DNA of 64,000 nt from Crambe crambe (taxonomy: Eukaryota; Porifera; Demospongiae; Poecilosclerida; Crambeidae), in NCBI GenBank assembly GCA_963924555.1, contig OZ004583.1:7578582-7642581 (forward strand), read 5' to 3'. Positions 33,439-42,100 of the stretch are shown here, piece after piece. The stretch's first letter is position 1. Every line of letters starts with the position of its first letter. The translations under genes and the position numbers were made by a program. The notes beneath the pieces were generated by a model. That model was not told the DNA's origin. It saw only the letters and a list, made by a program, of their open reading frames with translations, and ran no database searches.

Positions 33439-34738
33439 CTATTATTATTAATTATTAATGAGCGTGGGTGTTTTGCGTGTCAAACCTACATAGAGAGTGG
33501 CACTCTCTGATAGGAGGATTCTGAATCACTCAACTCTTTCTCTCTGTACTTACACAGGTTTACCCAACTACAAGAAGAAGAGCAGTGAGGTATGGATTGC
33601 ATGTAGCTATATACTGTAGCATTAATTCTTGCTCATTCACACTTACATTTTACCTCACACGATCTCTGTAGCTAGAATATTATTATTAGCAAATGAGTTT
33701 CTGGCAGAAATGTTTGCATAGAAGTTTATCAAAAAGTATTCAGAACCAACCATGTACACCGGCAAGTATTCTATTAATCTTTTAGTTACGTATGTCAATT
33801 TTGCTGTTAACAGAAAGAGTTAAATAAAGGAGAGTTGGAGGTTGGTCAAGGAGGGAGAGTGAAGGAGTTGGAAGATCAAAATTCAGATGAGTTCAGAAAA
33901 CCAGGACAATCATATATGGAAGCTAAACTGGAGCACCAAGAAAGACACTATCAGGAATACAAGGATAAACTTCCAACTGATGGAGTATGTACTGTAGAGT
34001 CATTTGTAGTGACAGTGTAGCTAGTCCCACTCTTTCATCATGTAGTCTAAAGGAGAGGAACCTGCCTCCAAGGGTAAGGGTGAGGACTCTCATTACCATC
34101 CCCTAGACCATGGGAAAGGAGGCAGAGGACATGGACACAAGGACAAACCAGCAAGACAAAGTGGAGGAGGAGGAGGAGAGGACAGTGCTCTCAATAATAC
34201 CAGAGTAAGTGGTCACTTTTATTTATTTACTCCTGTCAAGTGGTGCCCAAGTACAGGAGGATCAACACTACCTCCCACTGTACCACAAGAAGGAAGTTAA
34301 AGGGGCTGGAAGTAAGGACAAGCCATCCAGTACCCAGGGTGGAAATGGGGAAGAATACAAAGCTCTGGGTAACATTAAGGTAAGGCCAGGGATATAATAT
34401 AGTAGTCATTTCATATCATCTATGCAGGAGAGTGGTAGGAAACCAGAACCTTCACCTCTTCAAGCAGGTAAGTGAATGTTTTAACATTATAATTAGCTAT
34501 AATTATGTACTAATTACATCATCACTTTTATTCTGATGTATGCACATTGTTTGTAAACGAGACTAAGTTTGTGACTCTTATTATCATCATAGTTGCACAA
34601 TGTGCATTGAACATTGTAAACACTACTGCCAACTATGTCATGGGAATGGAGACAGATGGACGTAAAGACAAATCATCCAGTAACCACAAGGGAAGTGGAA
34701 GAGAATACAATGGTATAGAAATTGCAGCTGCTATCTAA
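14635..34738 (+). CDS. Receptor D/E: intact Ig-FN3-FN3 three-pass receptor with type I tyrosine-motif tail
   Basis: Spliced gene. Signal peptide 14635-14704. Two alternative Ig + FN3a cassettes follow (D: 15099-15461, 15516-15682; E: 18837-19199, 19265-19431). Then FN3b 30877-31000; second FN3 31177-31253 and 31319-31556; Cys-rich exon 31617-31880; membrane segments 31936-32043, 32101-32203 and 32253-32375; tail 33558-33589, 33690-33761, 33814-33984, about 34045-34204, about 34240-34380, about 34427-34467, and about 34592-34738 ending in TAA. All joins keep frame for either cassette. Lys pairs after segment 1 and a Lys run after segment 3 place the tail inside the cell. The tail has SHYHPL (ITIM-like), YLPL, EEYKAL and GREYNG. 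An ectodomain recognition and tail-docking role is inferred. The intron after FN3a is about 11.4 kb and full of transposons. Two donors are GC. Ligand and partners are unknown. Confidence 0.78.
14800..15870 (+). repeat. Duplicated block, copy 1 (cassette D)
   Basis: Intron sequence, Ig exon and FN3a exon match the block at 18490-19460 in the same order, including the intronic stretch around 14970-15050 (GGTGGCACCTTCATTAATTT). The matching intron sequence at 15730-15870 also resembles intron 3 of copy A (2290-2450). The Ig exon (363 bp) and FN3a exon (167 bp) are open in frame. Confidence 0.75.
15871..16752. other. Repeat-rich intron sequence without a gene
   Basis: This stretch separates cassettes D and E. 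It holds dispersed-repeat-like text such as CACACCCACTTTTGCTTAA in two tandem versions near 16020-16070 and simple ACACATGTG stretches near 16600. No coding frame was recognised. Confidence 0.4.
16753..16890 (+). pseudogene. Protein kinase activation-segment fragment
   Basis: The frame reads [17 protein letters not shown] followed by [13 protein letters not shown]. This matches the activation loop and following helix of eukaryotic protein kinases: GT-P-x-x-x-PE (APE-type motif) and DVYA-x-G with the invariant Asp. Only this part of the kinase fold is present. A stop codon lies immediately upstream, and neither an HRD nor a DFG motif is seen in frame nearby. It lies inside an intron of the D/E gene and is best read as a truncated gene fragment moved here with repeat DNA. 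Confidence 0.5.
16940..18490. other. Intron sequence with repeat fragments, no confident gene
   Basis: Several short open frames (for example 17030-17335) show no recognisable motif. The end of the stretch contains the G run at 18209 and the text CCCCCAGACCCCCTAGAT, which recurs at 22193-22210, so this is at least partly transposon-derived. Confidence 0.4.
18209..18233. repeat. Homopolymer run of 25 G
   Basis: A G25 run is followed by CATGCCCCCAGACCCCCTAG. A related sequence without the run occurs at 22180-22210. The length is likely to be unreliable in the assembly. Confidence 0.9.
18490..19460 (+). repeat. Duplicated block, copy 2 (cassette E)
   Basis: Second copy of the intron + Ig + FN3a block found at 14800-15690. 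The Ig exon is 18837-19199 and the FN3a exon 19265-19431. There is no signal-peptide exon in this copy, so it depends on the exon at 14635. The FN3a donor is GCGAGT instead of GTGAGT. Confidence 0.75.
19432..20149. other. Start of the 11.4-kb intron of D/E, no gene
   Basis: AT-rich intron sequence with short palindromic TAGCTATACATA words near 19950. No coding signal. Confidence 0.45.
20551..22063. mobile_element. 1.5-kb foldback element with about 70-bp perfect terminal inverted repeats
   Basis: The ends GGGTGTCTTGATTCGGTGGA (20551) and its reverse complement (to 22063) match for about 70 bp and contain GGAATGG iterations. A second pair of long inverted arms lies inside (about 20991-21140 against 21640-21770), so much of the element is palindromic. 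TATTTTA occurs next to both ends and may be a target duplication. It sits inside the LINE reverse transcriptase relic. No transposase is encoded. Confidence 0.8.
22262..22289. repeat. Homopolymer run of 28 C
   Basis: A C28 run follows CATATTTAG and precedes the second LINE fragment. It is related to the G run context at 18209. Length is doubtful in any assembly. Confidence 0.9.
22903..23282. other. Repeat-like spacer, no gene
   Basis: The text GCAAGCCTTGATTGCAG near 23180 recurs at about 27322 beyond the 4-kb TIR element. This suggests a repeat unit that the element interrupted or that was duplicated with it. Confidence 0.4.
24768..25070 (+). repeat. Tandem duplication of a 151-bp unit
   Basis: Two adjacent units each run from TCCACGAAGGCACTCG-like text to GAGTTATGGCTGTCA, with about 90 percent match by eye. 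They are part of the tail of the composite repeat. The other two copies in the window have a single unit. Confidence 0.75.
25089..25226. mobile_element. 138-bp Tc1/mariner-like MITE inserted in an ATT microsatellite
   Basis: The ends CAGTGGATTCACGTTCTGTT and the reverse complement of GAGCGTAAATCCACTG pair over about 30 bp and are flanked by TA on both sides, as expected for Tc1/mariner. ATT repeats occur on both sides, so the element split a microsatellite. Confidence 0.7.
25301..26040. other. Interior of the 4-kb TIR element, no gene
   Basis: AT-rich sequence with a TATAGCTATAGCTATAG stretch near 25785. No conserved coding frame was seen. Confidence 0.4.
26041..26995. mobile_element. 0.95-kb element with about 34-bp terminal inverted repeats and a small gene
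   Basis: CATGCAAACTAAATTCACTG with TTTATCGTCAC at 26045-26076 is matched by its reverse complement at 26959-26990. The region between holds the small coding unit at 26219-26596, so this is either a gene-bearing small transposon or the core gene of the surrounding 4-kb element. Confidence 0.6.
26219..26596 (+). CDS. Small protein of unknown function inside a TIR element
   Basis: I do not recognise this gene. The frame gives about 120 residues including [20 protein letters not shown] and ends with [15 protein letters not shown] and PEYVEE before TGA. The NAFDxLMA phrase occurs in several unrelated nuclear and transposon proteins. A possible 36-base intron lies at 26460-26495 (GTATGT to TTCAG). 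Its length is a multiple of three and it keeps frame if retained. The ATG at 26217 is in another frame, so the start is unclear and a frameshift near the N-terminus is possible. It lies between the inverted repeats described for 26041-26995. Confidence 0.45.
   Translation, partial: GGETVSVSVVSNNRCLVPWSVILVDPRDSFEDLLNAMRAGKYGTIPTEPLFDRADSIETVLVGNIKPFLSIVGKDMNVVQVCRTFGFFIKISVAQPEPPRQNAFDILMANQRKLSRPALPEYVEE
27290..27795. other. Intron sequence, no gene
   Basis: AT-rich sequence with alternating ATGTATACATGTATACATAC near 27658. The first 80 bases resemble the sequence left of the 4-kb element. Confidence 0.4.
27796..27972. repeat. Microsatellite cluster: AAAT, CATA and TTC tracts
   Basis: An (AAAT)n tract at 27796-27820, a (CATA)n tract at about 27850-27955 and a short (TTC)n tract at 27957-27972. 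Open frames here on both strands are repeat artefacts. Confidence 0.9.
28297..29700 (-). pseudogene. Relic of an uncharacterised transposon-associated protein with Cys clusters at both ends
   Basis: Minus strand. The N-terminal part (29700-29190) has [28 protein letters not shown] and NCFFCDKP, which look like zinc-binding clusters. After a frameshift near 29270 the middle reads [20 protein letters not shown] and [15 protein letters not shown]. After another break near 28970 the frame runs 28900-28376 with [20 protein letters not shown]. The end, 28440-28297, is in yet another frame: [20 protein letters not shown] followed by [17 protein letters not shown] know this tail and N-terminus from large uncharacterised invertebrate proteins. 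The central part seems deleted here. It has no known biochemical function. The flanking inverted repeats suggest a transposon gene. Confidence 0.6.
29710..30290. other. Non-coding part of the candidate transposon
   Basis: Contains three tandem copies of TGTGCTCGCACCTTCATGCA-like text at 29840-29900 and the right inverted arm from 30130. No gene. Confidence 0.5.
30300..30680 (-). pseudogene. Internally deleted LINE: endonuclease start joined to C-terminal C2H2 finger
   Basis: On the minus strand, 30615-30560 reads [15 protein letters not shown], the first strand of an APE-type endonuclease as found at the start of LINE ORF2. About 100 bases further on, the frame at 30570-30325 ends with [20 protein letters not shown], a C2H2 finger like those after the reverse transcriptase in several LINE clades. 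The whole catalytic part in between is missing. It is flanked by a CATA microsatellite at 30689-30735. It lies in the large intron of D/E. Confidence 0.6.
30689..30735. repeat. CATA microsatellite
   Basis: About twelve CATA units. Confidence 0.95.
32441..33510. mobile_element. Foldback-plus-tail composite repeat, copy 2
   Basis: The palindromic module 32441-32989 begins GAGAGTAAAAACATTTCTTC and ends with its reverse complement. It is followed by CTCAGCAAGACAG, GAGTCGTCCACGAAGGCACT, an ATT microsatellite and the terminal hairpin GAGAGTGGCACTCTC. It is inserted in the intron between the third membrane exon and the first tail exon of D/E. Inner 50-60-bp repeats (GCAGAGCACAGTGACAAATG) are present four times. 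Confidence 0.75.
33376..33452. repeat. ATT microsatellite
   Basis: More than twenty ATT units. The open frame across it is poly-Ile and not a gene. Confidence 0.95.
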
Positions 34739-35109
34739 CTCAAAATCAGCTATAGCTAATAGCTACTCTATGATCTAGCTAATACATGTATGCAGCTGTG
34801 TATTGCAAATAAACTGAACATGCGCACTTGCCCCATATTTCACTAGTAGTGCCATGGGAACTCCAGCTATGGCCTGACCAATGTTTTACCATCTTAATTC
34901 AGCGAGTGAGAGGCCATCTTAATTCAGCGAGTGAGTGCAGCGAGCGAGCTGACTCTCAGGTCATGACTCATTGAAATTATTCTACCTAGGTCTACACTCC
35001 AAAATGTCCCAGGTGTGCATACATATGTATGTATACGTGCATGCGTACGTACGTACGTACGTATGTGTCGTGCAATTATAAAATAGAGATGATTACAAAG
35101 GAAAGTAAA
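34739..35109. other. Intergenic between convergent receptors E and F
   Basis: Short direct repeats CATCTTAATTCAGCGAGTGA at 34890-34935 and an ACGT microsatellite at 35038-35062. No gene. Confidence 0.5.
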
Positions 35110-35400
35110 CATAATTCAAGTTTAGTACAGAAGAAGTTTTAAGTTGTGTAACTTTGCCTCACTACCCACTAGATCAATGGGCAAGGGAGATCTGATAGCA
35201 TGACCATTGGTTACCTGATCATCAAATAGGGCAGTAGCAATTGGTGCAAGTTCGTATAATGGAACATTTTTGAAGTCAACTTCTCTGGAACTGGCTTGGA
35301 GTCCCATAACACATGAGAATATCAATTGTCAATGAGTGTCGTACATAACCTTAGGCCCAATAACAATTCCTTTCTTTGTCACTGCCATGGTTTTAATCTT
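35110..35400 (-). pseudogene. Fragment of a transposon-associated ORF
   Basis: The minus-strand frame 35325-35122 reads IFSCVMGLQASSREVDFKNV and YELAPIATALFDD, with MAVTKKGIVIGPKV nearby in another frame. The phrase MGLQAS-R-x-VD with YELAP resembles uncharacterised proteins linked to mobile elements in invertebrates. No complete domain is present. It lies in the gap between the tails of receptors E and F. Confidence 0.35.
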
Positions 35401-35889
35401 CCTTTCAATATATAGGTTTCCAAAATCCAGCAGGTAAATCCTTCTCAAAGTCAAGCAATCGATGTATAGTATAACTAGTACAAGGATGATTAGAAGTTGA
35501 ATGTGGCCATGTGATATAGCACCATGTGAGACAGTGGTGGATTTAGGGTGGTTCCTAGGGGTCCATGGAACCCCCCTTTCATACGATAAGGCTGGCAGAA
35601 TCTAAAATGTAGTCTAAGCAACTTACTACAGTCTCCTAATCTATAGGCCTACTGTCAGAGATAGCACTCTTTGTGTTCTCATCTTACAGAAGAAGCCATA
35701 CATATTTTGATACATCATGACATATAAGGAACTGAATTGCCTTGACCAGCTAGTGATTCTATTTAGCTACTTAAAAACAGCTTTATAAGTGTGTAGTACA
35801 TAATAGCTAGCTTATCTATTAGGTAGTATAGCTATACAATGTGGCATGCATGCATGTGGCTACAGTGTAACTAGTTGTACACAAACTTT

Positions 35890-37083
35890 TCAGTTTGTTA
35901 TGTAGTCATACTCAGTGTGTTTAGTGTCCATGCCTTCATTGACATAATCTTCTTCATCCTTCACACCTCCATACACTACATTTTTCTCCATCACTATCTC
36001 TCCATGACCATCACTCACACCATACACCTGGTTTGTCTTCATCTCTATGACACTGTCAGGAGTCTGGGAGGTGTTGATGCCATAAACTCGATTCTCGTTC
36101 ATCTCTATCTTCTGATCTTTACCTGTTATGTAATGATTCATTGGTCAAATTGTCATGCATATCAGCTTTTTGTAAGCGTTGAGCCAAGAACTGTTCTGAA
36201 GTCTATAGCTAACTAGTATTACAGCAGTAGGGCAAAGTTTACTACACTCCATAGGCATTATAGCTATATAGATTTATCCAAAGTTAGCAGTTATGAGAAT
36301 CAACTTATGGAGGCTTTCTTTATCCCTTAACTACACAATATTAATGGCTTTGGCTAATTGATTGAATCACCTTTTAATTTGTAGTAAGTAGCAGCAAAAA
36401 TTAGTGCAGCAATTGCAATCAGGAGACTGGTGTCTGAGAAAACATGGGCTGAGATGATGAGACTATTCCTAGTAGACTGCCAAGAAGCATCACATGTATC
36501 TGCATGTACAACGATTAGCTAATAATTAGCTAGTTAAAATGCTTATTACTTTTTTGCAGTCCAATATACAATCCCACTGCCACCCACAGCACGAGAGATA
36601 CAAATGCTACAACAAATCCTGTCAAAGTAAGACTCAGAGATAGCCATGATCCTAGAGGAGAATACAAAACAACTGAAATAATCAAGTTTTAGTTGACTAT
36701 GCGATCGTGAATCATACCTTTCTTAATTACCATCAAAGTAATAATCACTCCAAGTATAATGGCCACACTTAATAGTATCACACCCACAACAAGCAGACCT
36801 TGATTTGCAGATGTCAACCGTGTACCTAACATAATATTATATCTTATACGTCAAGAAATGTACTACGTAATTCACCTTCACCAGAAGTGAAGTTTCCTCT
36901 GATCTGAAGGTTAAGGGAAGAAGTGTTGACAGCCACCTGAAAATAATGGATTGTAGCAGCATCTGAAACAGTTATTTGGAGAGGGGAATTGAGGGAGGTA
37001 GATAATAAAGGGTTCAGGTCCTGGTAAGAGGAGTCACAGCCATATTGGAAGAAGCAGTCTCCTTCTCTCATAGGGTAGGAACA
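35890..37083 (-). pseudogene. Receptor copy F: 3' half with type II tail, cut off by an insertion
   Basis: Minus-strand exons: Cys-rich beta exon from 37083 (truncated, normal codons for [14 protein letters not shown] then foreign sequence) to 36876; membrane segment 1 36825-36718; segment 2 36651-36550; segment 3 36499-36371; tail 36122-35890. Membrane and tail exons are open. The tail has ENRVYGI, TNQVYGV and KNVVYGG and is longer than in B, ending DYVNEGMDTKHTEYDYITN. The upstream ectodomain exons are missing here. A decayed FN3b piece in the same orientation remains at 47665-47755, so the gene once extended to the right and was split by transposons. It converges with E. Confidence 0.75.
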
Positions 37084-37084
37084 A

Positions 37085-37713
37085 ATGCCTGACAAATTTA
37101 TGTAACTAGCTAGTCTTACTCTGGAATAGCCAATCCCAGGCATTTTTCAAACAAGAGGGTTTGAGCCATATATACACTACACATGATCAAGGGCCAAGGG
37201 AGTGAAGTAGGAATAGTATCTTGTACTTGATGATGGGTAAGGGTCACTTCACTAAATTCACTCTCTTGCATGCAGTTATAATACATATTCCAGCTAGATT
37301 TTTGGGCCATACTGCTTCGATGCTGCAGTACTTGGTTTTCATAATGAAGCTGCAGTTATAATAGCATCCCTACTTCACATTTTTATTTCGAAGAAATTTT
37401 TTGCATTCACTTGTTATAGCTACTAGCTAGCTATGAAGTCAGAGTGTATCATCATCTCTGATTCAGACTCCGATACAGAATATGACGAGGTACAAGTGAC
37501 GAAAGGGCTAACTTTTACTCCTACAAAAAAGTAAGTGATCTTAGCCTTAGTACATGTATATATGGATGGTCCAATTTTTAGGAAGGCTTATTTAAGAGTG
37601 CTATAACTCAGGGCTTTCTGATTTGTAGCTAGCTCAAACCCTCTTGTTTGAAAAATGCCTGGGATTGGCTATTCCAGAGTAAGACTAGCTAGTTACATAA
37701 ATTTGTCAGGCAT
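37085..37713. repeat. 82-bp perfect or near-perfect inverted repeat pair
   Basis: Arms 37085-37166 and 37632-37713 (outer end ATGCCTGACAAATTTATGTA) are reverse complements. They enclose half of a foldback element (37183-37414) and the possible first exon of the Mutator-like gene. The left arm marks the point where receptor F is cut. They may be the TIRs of a small element or a rearranged Mutator terminus. Confidence 0.7.
37183..37414. repeat. Half copy of the 449-bp foldback family
   Basis: Matches the right arms of the elements at 45454-45902 and 46602-47050, starting at their centre of symmetry (ATGATCAAGGGCCAAGGGAG) and ending GCATTCACTTGT. Confidence 0.8.
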
Positions 37714-37717
37714 GAAG

Positions 37718-39175
37718 GTACTGTCACGTGAAAAATGGTCCTCCGCGAAAAATGGTCCGGCGGATCATTTCTCACAATAAAAGCAGTCCACCCGGACAAA
37801 AACTTGCGATGAAATTGGTCCCCCTGTGCGAAGTTTGGTCCGGCCCACGTTAGAAGTCCATGTAGTCTACCGTACGTGTATCTATATACTGGAAGCGGTG
37901 TACTAGTGGCTAGCCCTTCCCCTAGCCCCTAGCCCTAGCCAAGCCCTTTGGCCATACAACCCTAGCCCTAGCCTTGGAGTTACGAAATGCACACCAGTAA
38001 CTCCATACACCTAGGTGTGGTCACAATACTGTGTGAAAACATAGATATTAGACACGGAACAGGATTGGAAACTTAATACTACCATGCGCGTGCTATCCGT
38101 GTTTGCCGGGAAATTTTGGCGCGAGATATGAATGCATAGTTACCACATAATAGTTAAGAATGAGTTCTGCAAAAGATATCAGAGCGAATATTAGTTTAGT
38201 AGCTTAATATTAGCTGGACTAGAGTGTTTCCATGTTGTGCTTTTATAAAAATAATAAAATTTAATATGAGACTGGATCTAGCTAGATAGTATAAATCTAT
38301 GAGAGATTCAGTATCTCAAGTTTTGAAAGATGAAGAGTTTAGTCTTCCTCTCCAGCCATCTATAGATGCCCGTTCTTGTGCAGAGAGCTTTATGGAGTGG
38401 ATAATAAAACATGATAATGCAAATAAATAATAGAAATGTAATAATAATAACTATTTAACCCATAGTTTAACACTGCAATCAAAAAAAAACTAACAGCTAT
38501 GAATCAATATAACATATATCATCCGATAGACAAACTATTATACTACTAAAAGATACCAAACGCTTGACTTCTAAATTTATATGAGTCCTGTTCTAGTCCC
38601 ACAAATTGGTAGGCCTATAAAATCTTTAGCAACATATCCTACACCAAAAACAGTTATTACACTCTTTATTTCAGTCTATTCCAGTAAGAAACTTTACCTT
38701 CCAAACTTCTATAGGATAAAATTGCAAGAAAAACACTTGTACTCGTAGCTCTAGTCGCACAAAGTCTGTACCTCTCTTCCTCAGAAAATGTATTGCGACA
38801 ATAGGGCTAAATTTTCTATGGTTACAATGCGGATAGCATGCGCGAAATGTATTAGCTTAATGGGAGTGACGTCACATGACGTAGGCAGTTTCCAATCCTG
38901 TTCCGTGTCTAATATCTATGGTGAAAACAACCTCCGTACCCCTAGGTGTGGTCACATGACCACTATAGCCCCTAGCTGGCCCTAGCCCTAGCCAAGCCCT
39001 TTGGCCGTACAACCCTAGCCTTGGAGTTACAAAATCCACACCACCAGTAGCTACCATTGACGGACCACTTTTATCAGTGAAGGACCATTTTTATCGATAA
39101 AAATAGTCCGACCGGACTGAAAATAATAGTCCAGGTGGACCAATTTTGGCTGGACCAAATTTTTTGTGACAGTAC
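37718..39175. mobile_element. 1.46-kb TIR element inside the MULE intron
   Basis: The ends GTACTGTCAC and GTGACAGTAC are followed inward by several GGTCC/GGACC words (AAAATGGTCC, GGACCAAATT). The interior has two direct copies of a CCCTAGCCCTAGCC-containing block (37905-38010 and 38960-39050) and a nested element at 38041-38920. No coding frame. Confidence 0.65.
38041..38920. mobile_element. Nested 0.88-kb TIR element with 8-bp target duplication
   Basis: ATAGATATTAGACACGGAAC with CAGGATTGGAAACT at the left end is matched by its reverse complement at 38886-38919. GTGAAAAC flanks both sides (38033-38040 and 38921-38928), supporting a real insertion into the element at 37718-39175. No transposase gene is seen. 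Confidence 0.75.
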
Positions 39176-42100
39176 AACTAGACTCTGAGCCGGAGCCAGC
39201 TACGTATGTAGATAGCTATGAGTTTATACAGCTATTTGTTTCTCTCCCTGCAGATTTTCTGTTAGATGACAGTGACACTGAAGTGGAAGAAGCTGAAATT
39301 TCACCATCCATTCTTGACCAACCAGGCTGCTGCAAAAGGTGAGAAGCGTTGTAGTCAAAAAAAAAAATTAATATGATTTTTATAGGATAAAGTTTGAGAC
39401 ACCGGAATTTTTCAACAATGACCGAGAAATGCCTATTTATTCACAAGTAACATCAGGGTATCACATCGGTGAACTTGTTAATATGCTGATGAAATCAGCA
39501 GTGAAAAATGTGTGTACTGTTCAGCCACTGGGAGTATCCAAGAATGCTGCTTTTATTATTGACGTTGAAATGGTTGATCTTAAAGATTTGAAGGCTGATG
39601 ATCTGGGATCTTGGCATCCCACTGGAACTAAAAAGTCGTATTTTCGATTTTCTCAATCTGGAAATATTAAAATTTCTGAGAAGCACCCCCATGGCATGCT
39701 ATCACAGTATTATGTTCTTACTCGCTGCTATTATATTCACAAATCATATGACAAATTTCATCGTCAAATAGCAGATATCCAAGGTTAGCTCTATTTAAAC
39801 TACAGGTGCCTTTGATGTATTCACTAACTGTATGTAGCCGAAGTAGCTAGCTATAATAGTGCTTTATTGTTTACAGCAAAACTTGCAACAGTGCAAGTAC
39901 CCACAGGGGGCACTGTTGCAAGTTTTACTAAATTTTTGTTATTATAAGCTTACTTTATATGAGAGGTGTGTATTAAATAGAATTTTATTGAACTCTACTC
40001 CCAGATATTAATGGATACCTCAACAAATATGCTTTGATTCAGTACTGGTTTGATGGACCACAAGTGGAAGTAATGCCAAAACCCCATGGCAATTCACTAT
40101 CTTCACTTCCTTTTTTTCGCACTGCCGAAACTGCCAAAACTTGCCGCAAAGAAATTGCAGAGAGAAACACCCCTAAGACAGTCATGCAGATTGCAACAAT
40201 GGAGCAAGGAGGTGAGCTGGAGGCAAAGGGATTGAACAAGTTACCACGTAACTTACAACAGCTAAAAAATTATCGTCGAAGTGAGCAAAAAAAGGACGGG
40301 AATGTATTGTACAGTGTGATGCTTCAATGCAAGGTATGTGAAGGTAAATCAGATGCTTTCGTTCGAGATGTAAAAGCAGCCCCAGATCCTCAGTGTGTGC
40401 TTTTCAGTGACTCGATAATTTCCAATTTGGAGCGTTTTCTCACCAACCCACAAGAATATTCCATTTTTAATGCTGATACAACATATAACCTCGGTGATTT
40501 TTATGTTACCCCTACGACATACCAACACCTTCTTTTGGAAAGCATTCGGTCAGGCAAGCATCCTACTTTTATTGGTCCAATTTTGATTCATCAGCGAAAG
40601 AATTTTTCTGCATTTAATTATTTTTCAAGCACTTTAGTTGGCCACAGCAAGAAGCTTAGAGAAGTCTGTGCATTTGGGACTGATGGTGACCAAGCACTTG
40701 TTGATGCATTTGCACATAATTTTCCTTCTGCTAAACATCTTCGATGTTTCATACACTTGAGACGGAATATAGCAGAAAAACTGAAAAACAGGGGAATTCC
40801 AAGCTCTACTAGTGATGAATTCCTTGCTGACATATTTGGGAAACATACTGGTACCACTTATGAGGAAGGTCTAGTTGATTCCAAGCATGAGTCTGATTTT
40901 GATATCCGTTTTGACAGATGCAGAGAGGTGTGGCTTACTCGGGAGCATCCTTACATTCGTGATGGTCAATTATCCTTCTTTGATTACTTCAAAAAAAAAC
41001 TATGCTGATATCGTATGTTACAATATGCTGAAAGATCTGAGAGTATCTGCTGGATTGGGTGACCCCCCATCTATCTTCACTACCAATAGCAGTGAGAGCA
41101 TCAATGCTGTTGTAAAACGCAAGGTGAATTTCAAAGAGACCGAATGGCCACAATTTAATCAAGAGCTAAAGCAGATTGTTAATGAAATGCATGAAGAGAG
41201 TATTCGTGCACTATCTGGTCGTGGCCAGTACAGGTTATCCAAGCCTTATCTTCATTTACAAGTGGATCCAAATAAATGGGCCAAGATGACTTCTGAGCAG
41301 AGGCGAGAGCATGTGAAACGATTTGAGTCTGCTGCTCTTCGACCTCACACCATCAATCACCCTTATTCACGTTTTATCTCCCATCCTGGTGGAAACAGTG
41401 ATAAAACCTCTGAATCATTGATTTGTGAGGCTTTGACAAGTGAACCAATTACCAGCAGTCCTCTAAGTGTATCTGCTGAAGAAAGTGGAATCCACGCATT
41501 TGAAACCATCCATTCTATTTGGGTGAAAGCTGAACACTATTTGAAATCTGAAAGGGACATTGTTTCTTCACCTGGAAGTGACAAGTCAATGATGGCTGCA
41601 TCCAAATCATCAAAGGTTCCTCATTTTGTGTGTGCTGCATCAGATGGTGAGTATGCATGTGATAACAACTGCCTTCAATGGAAATCGTCGAGAATATGCT
41701 CTCATATTATTTCTGTTGCTGAAAAGAACCATGAACTCAGTGCGTTCTTACAATGGTATAATGGCACAAATCAGGGACCCAATATAACTACACTAGCCAC
41801 GAGTGGAATTCCTGCAGGACGAGGACGAAAGGGAGGTGTTCCTAAGAGGAAAAGAAGTGCTAGTAGAAAGGCCCCTGAGATTGTAGTGTCTCGCCCTGCA
41901 ATGCAGCCTAGCATTGAAAACCCCCTGCTACAGCATCCTCCACCTATGGTTGCATCTCCATTGCCATTTTGGGACAGAAATCTCTTTTCAGCTAGCAATT
42001 TTCCTCATTCAACTACATCCATGCTTCAAGATGGCTTATCAACTCCGATATTCAGTATTGCCCAATCAGTTAATAGTCCTAATGTTAGTGCTATTGGATC

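Noticed and set aside
33283..33510. Open frame with a long poly-Ile stretch
   Set aside because: It is the ATT microsatellite inside a composite repeat.
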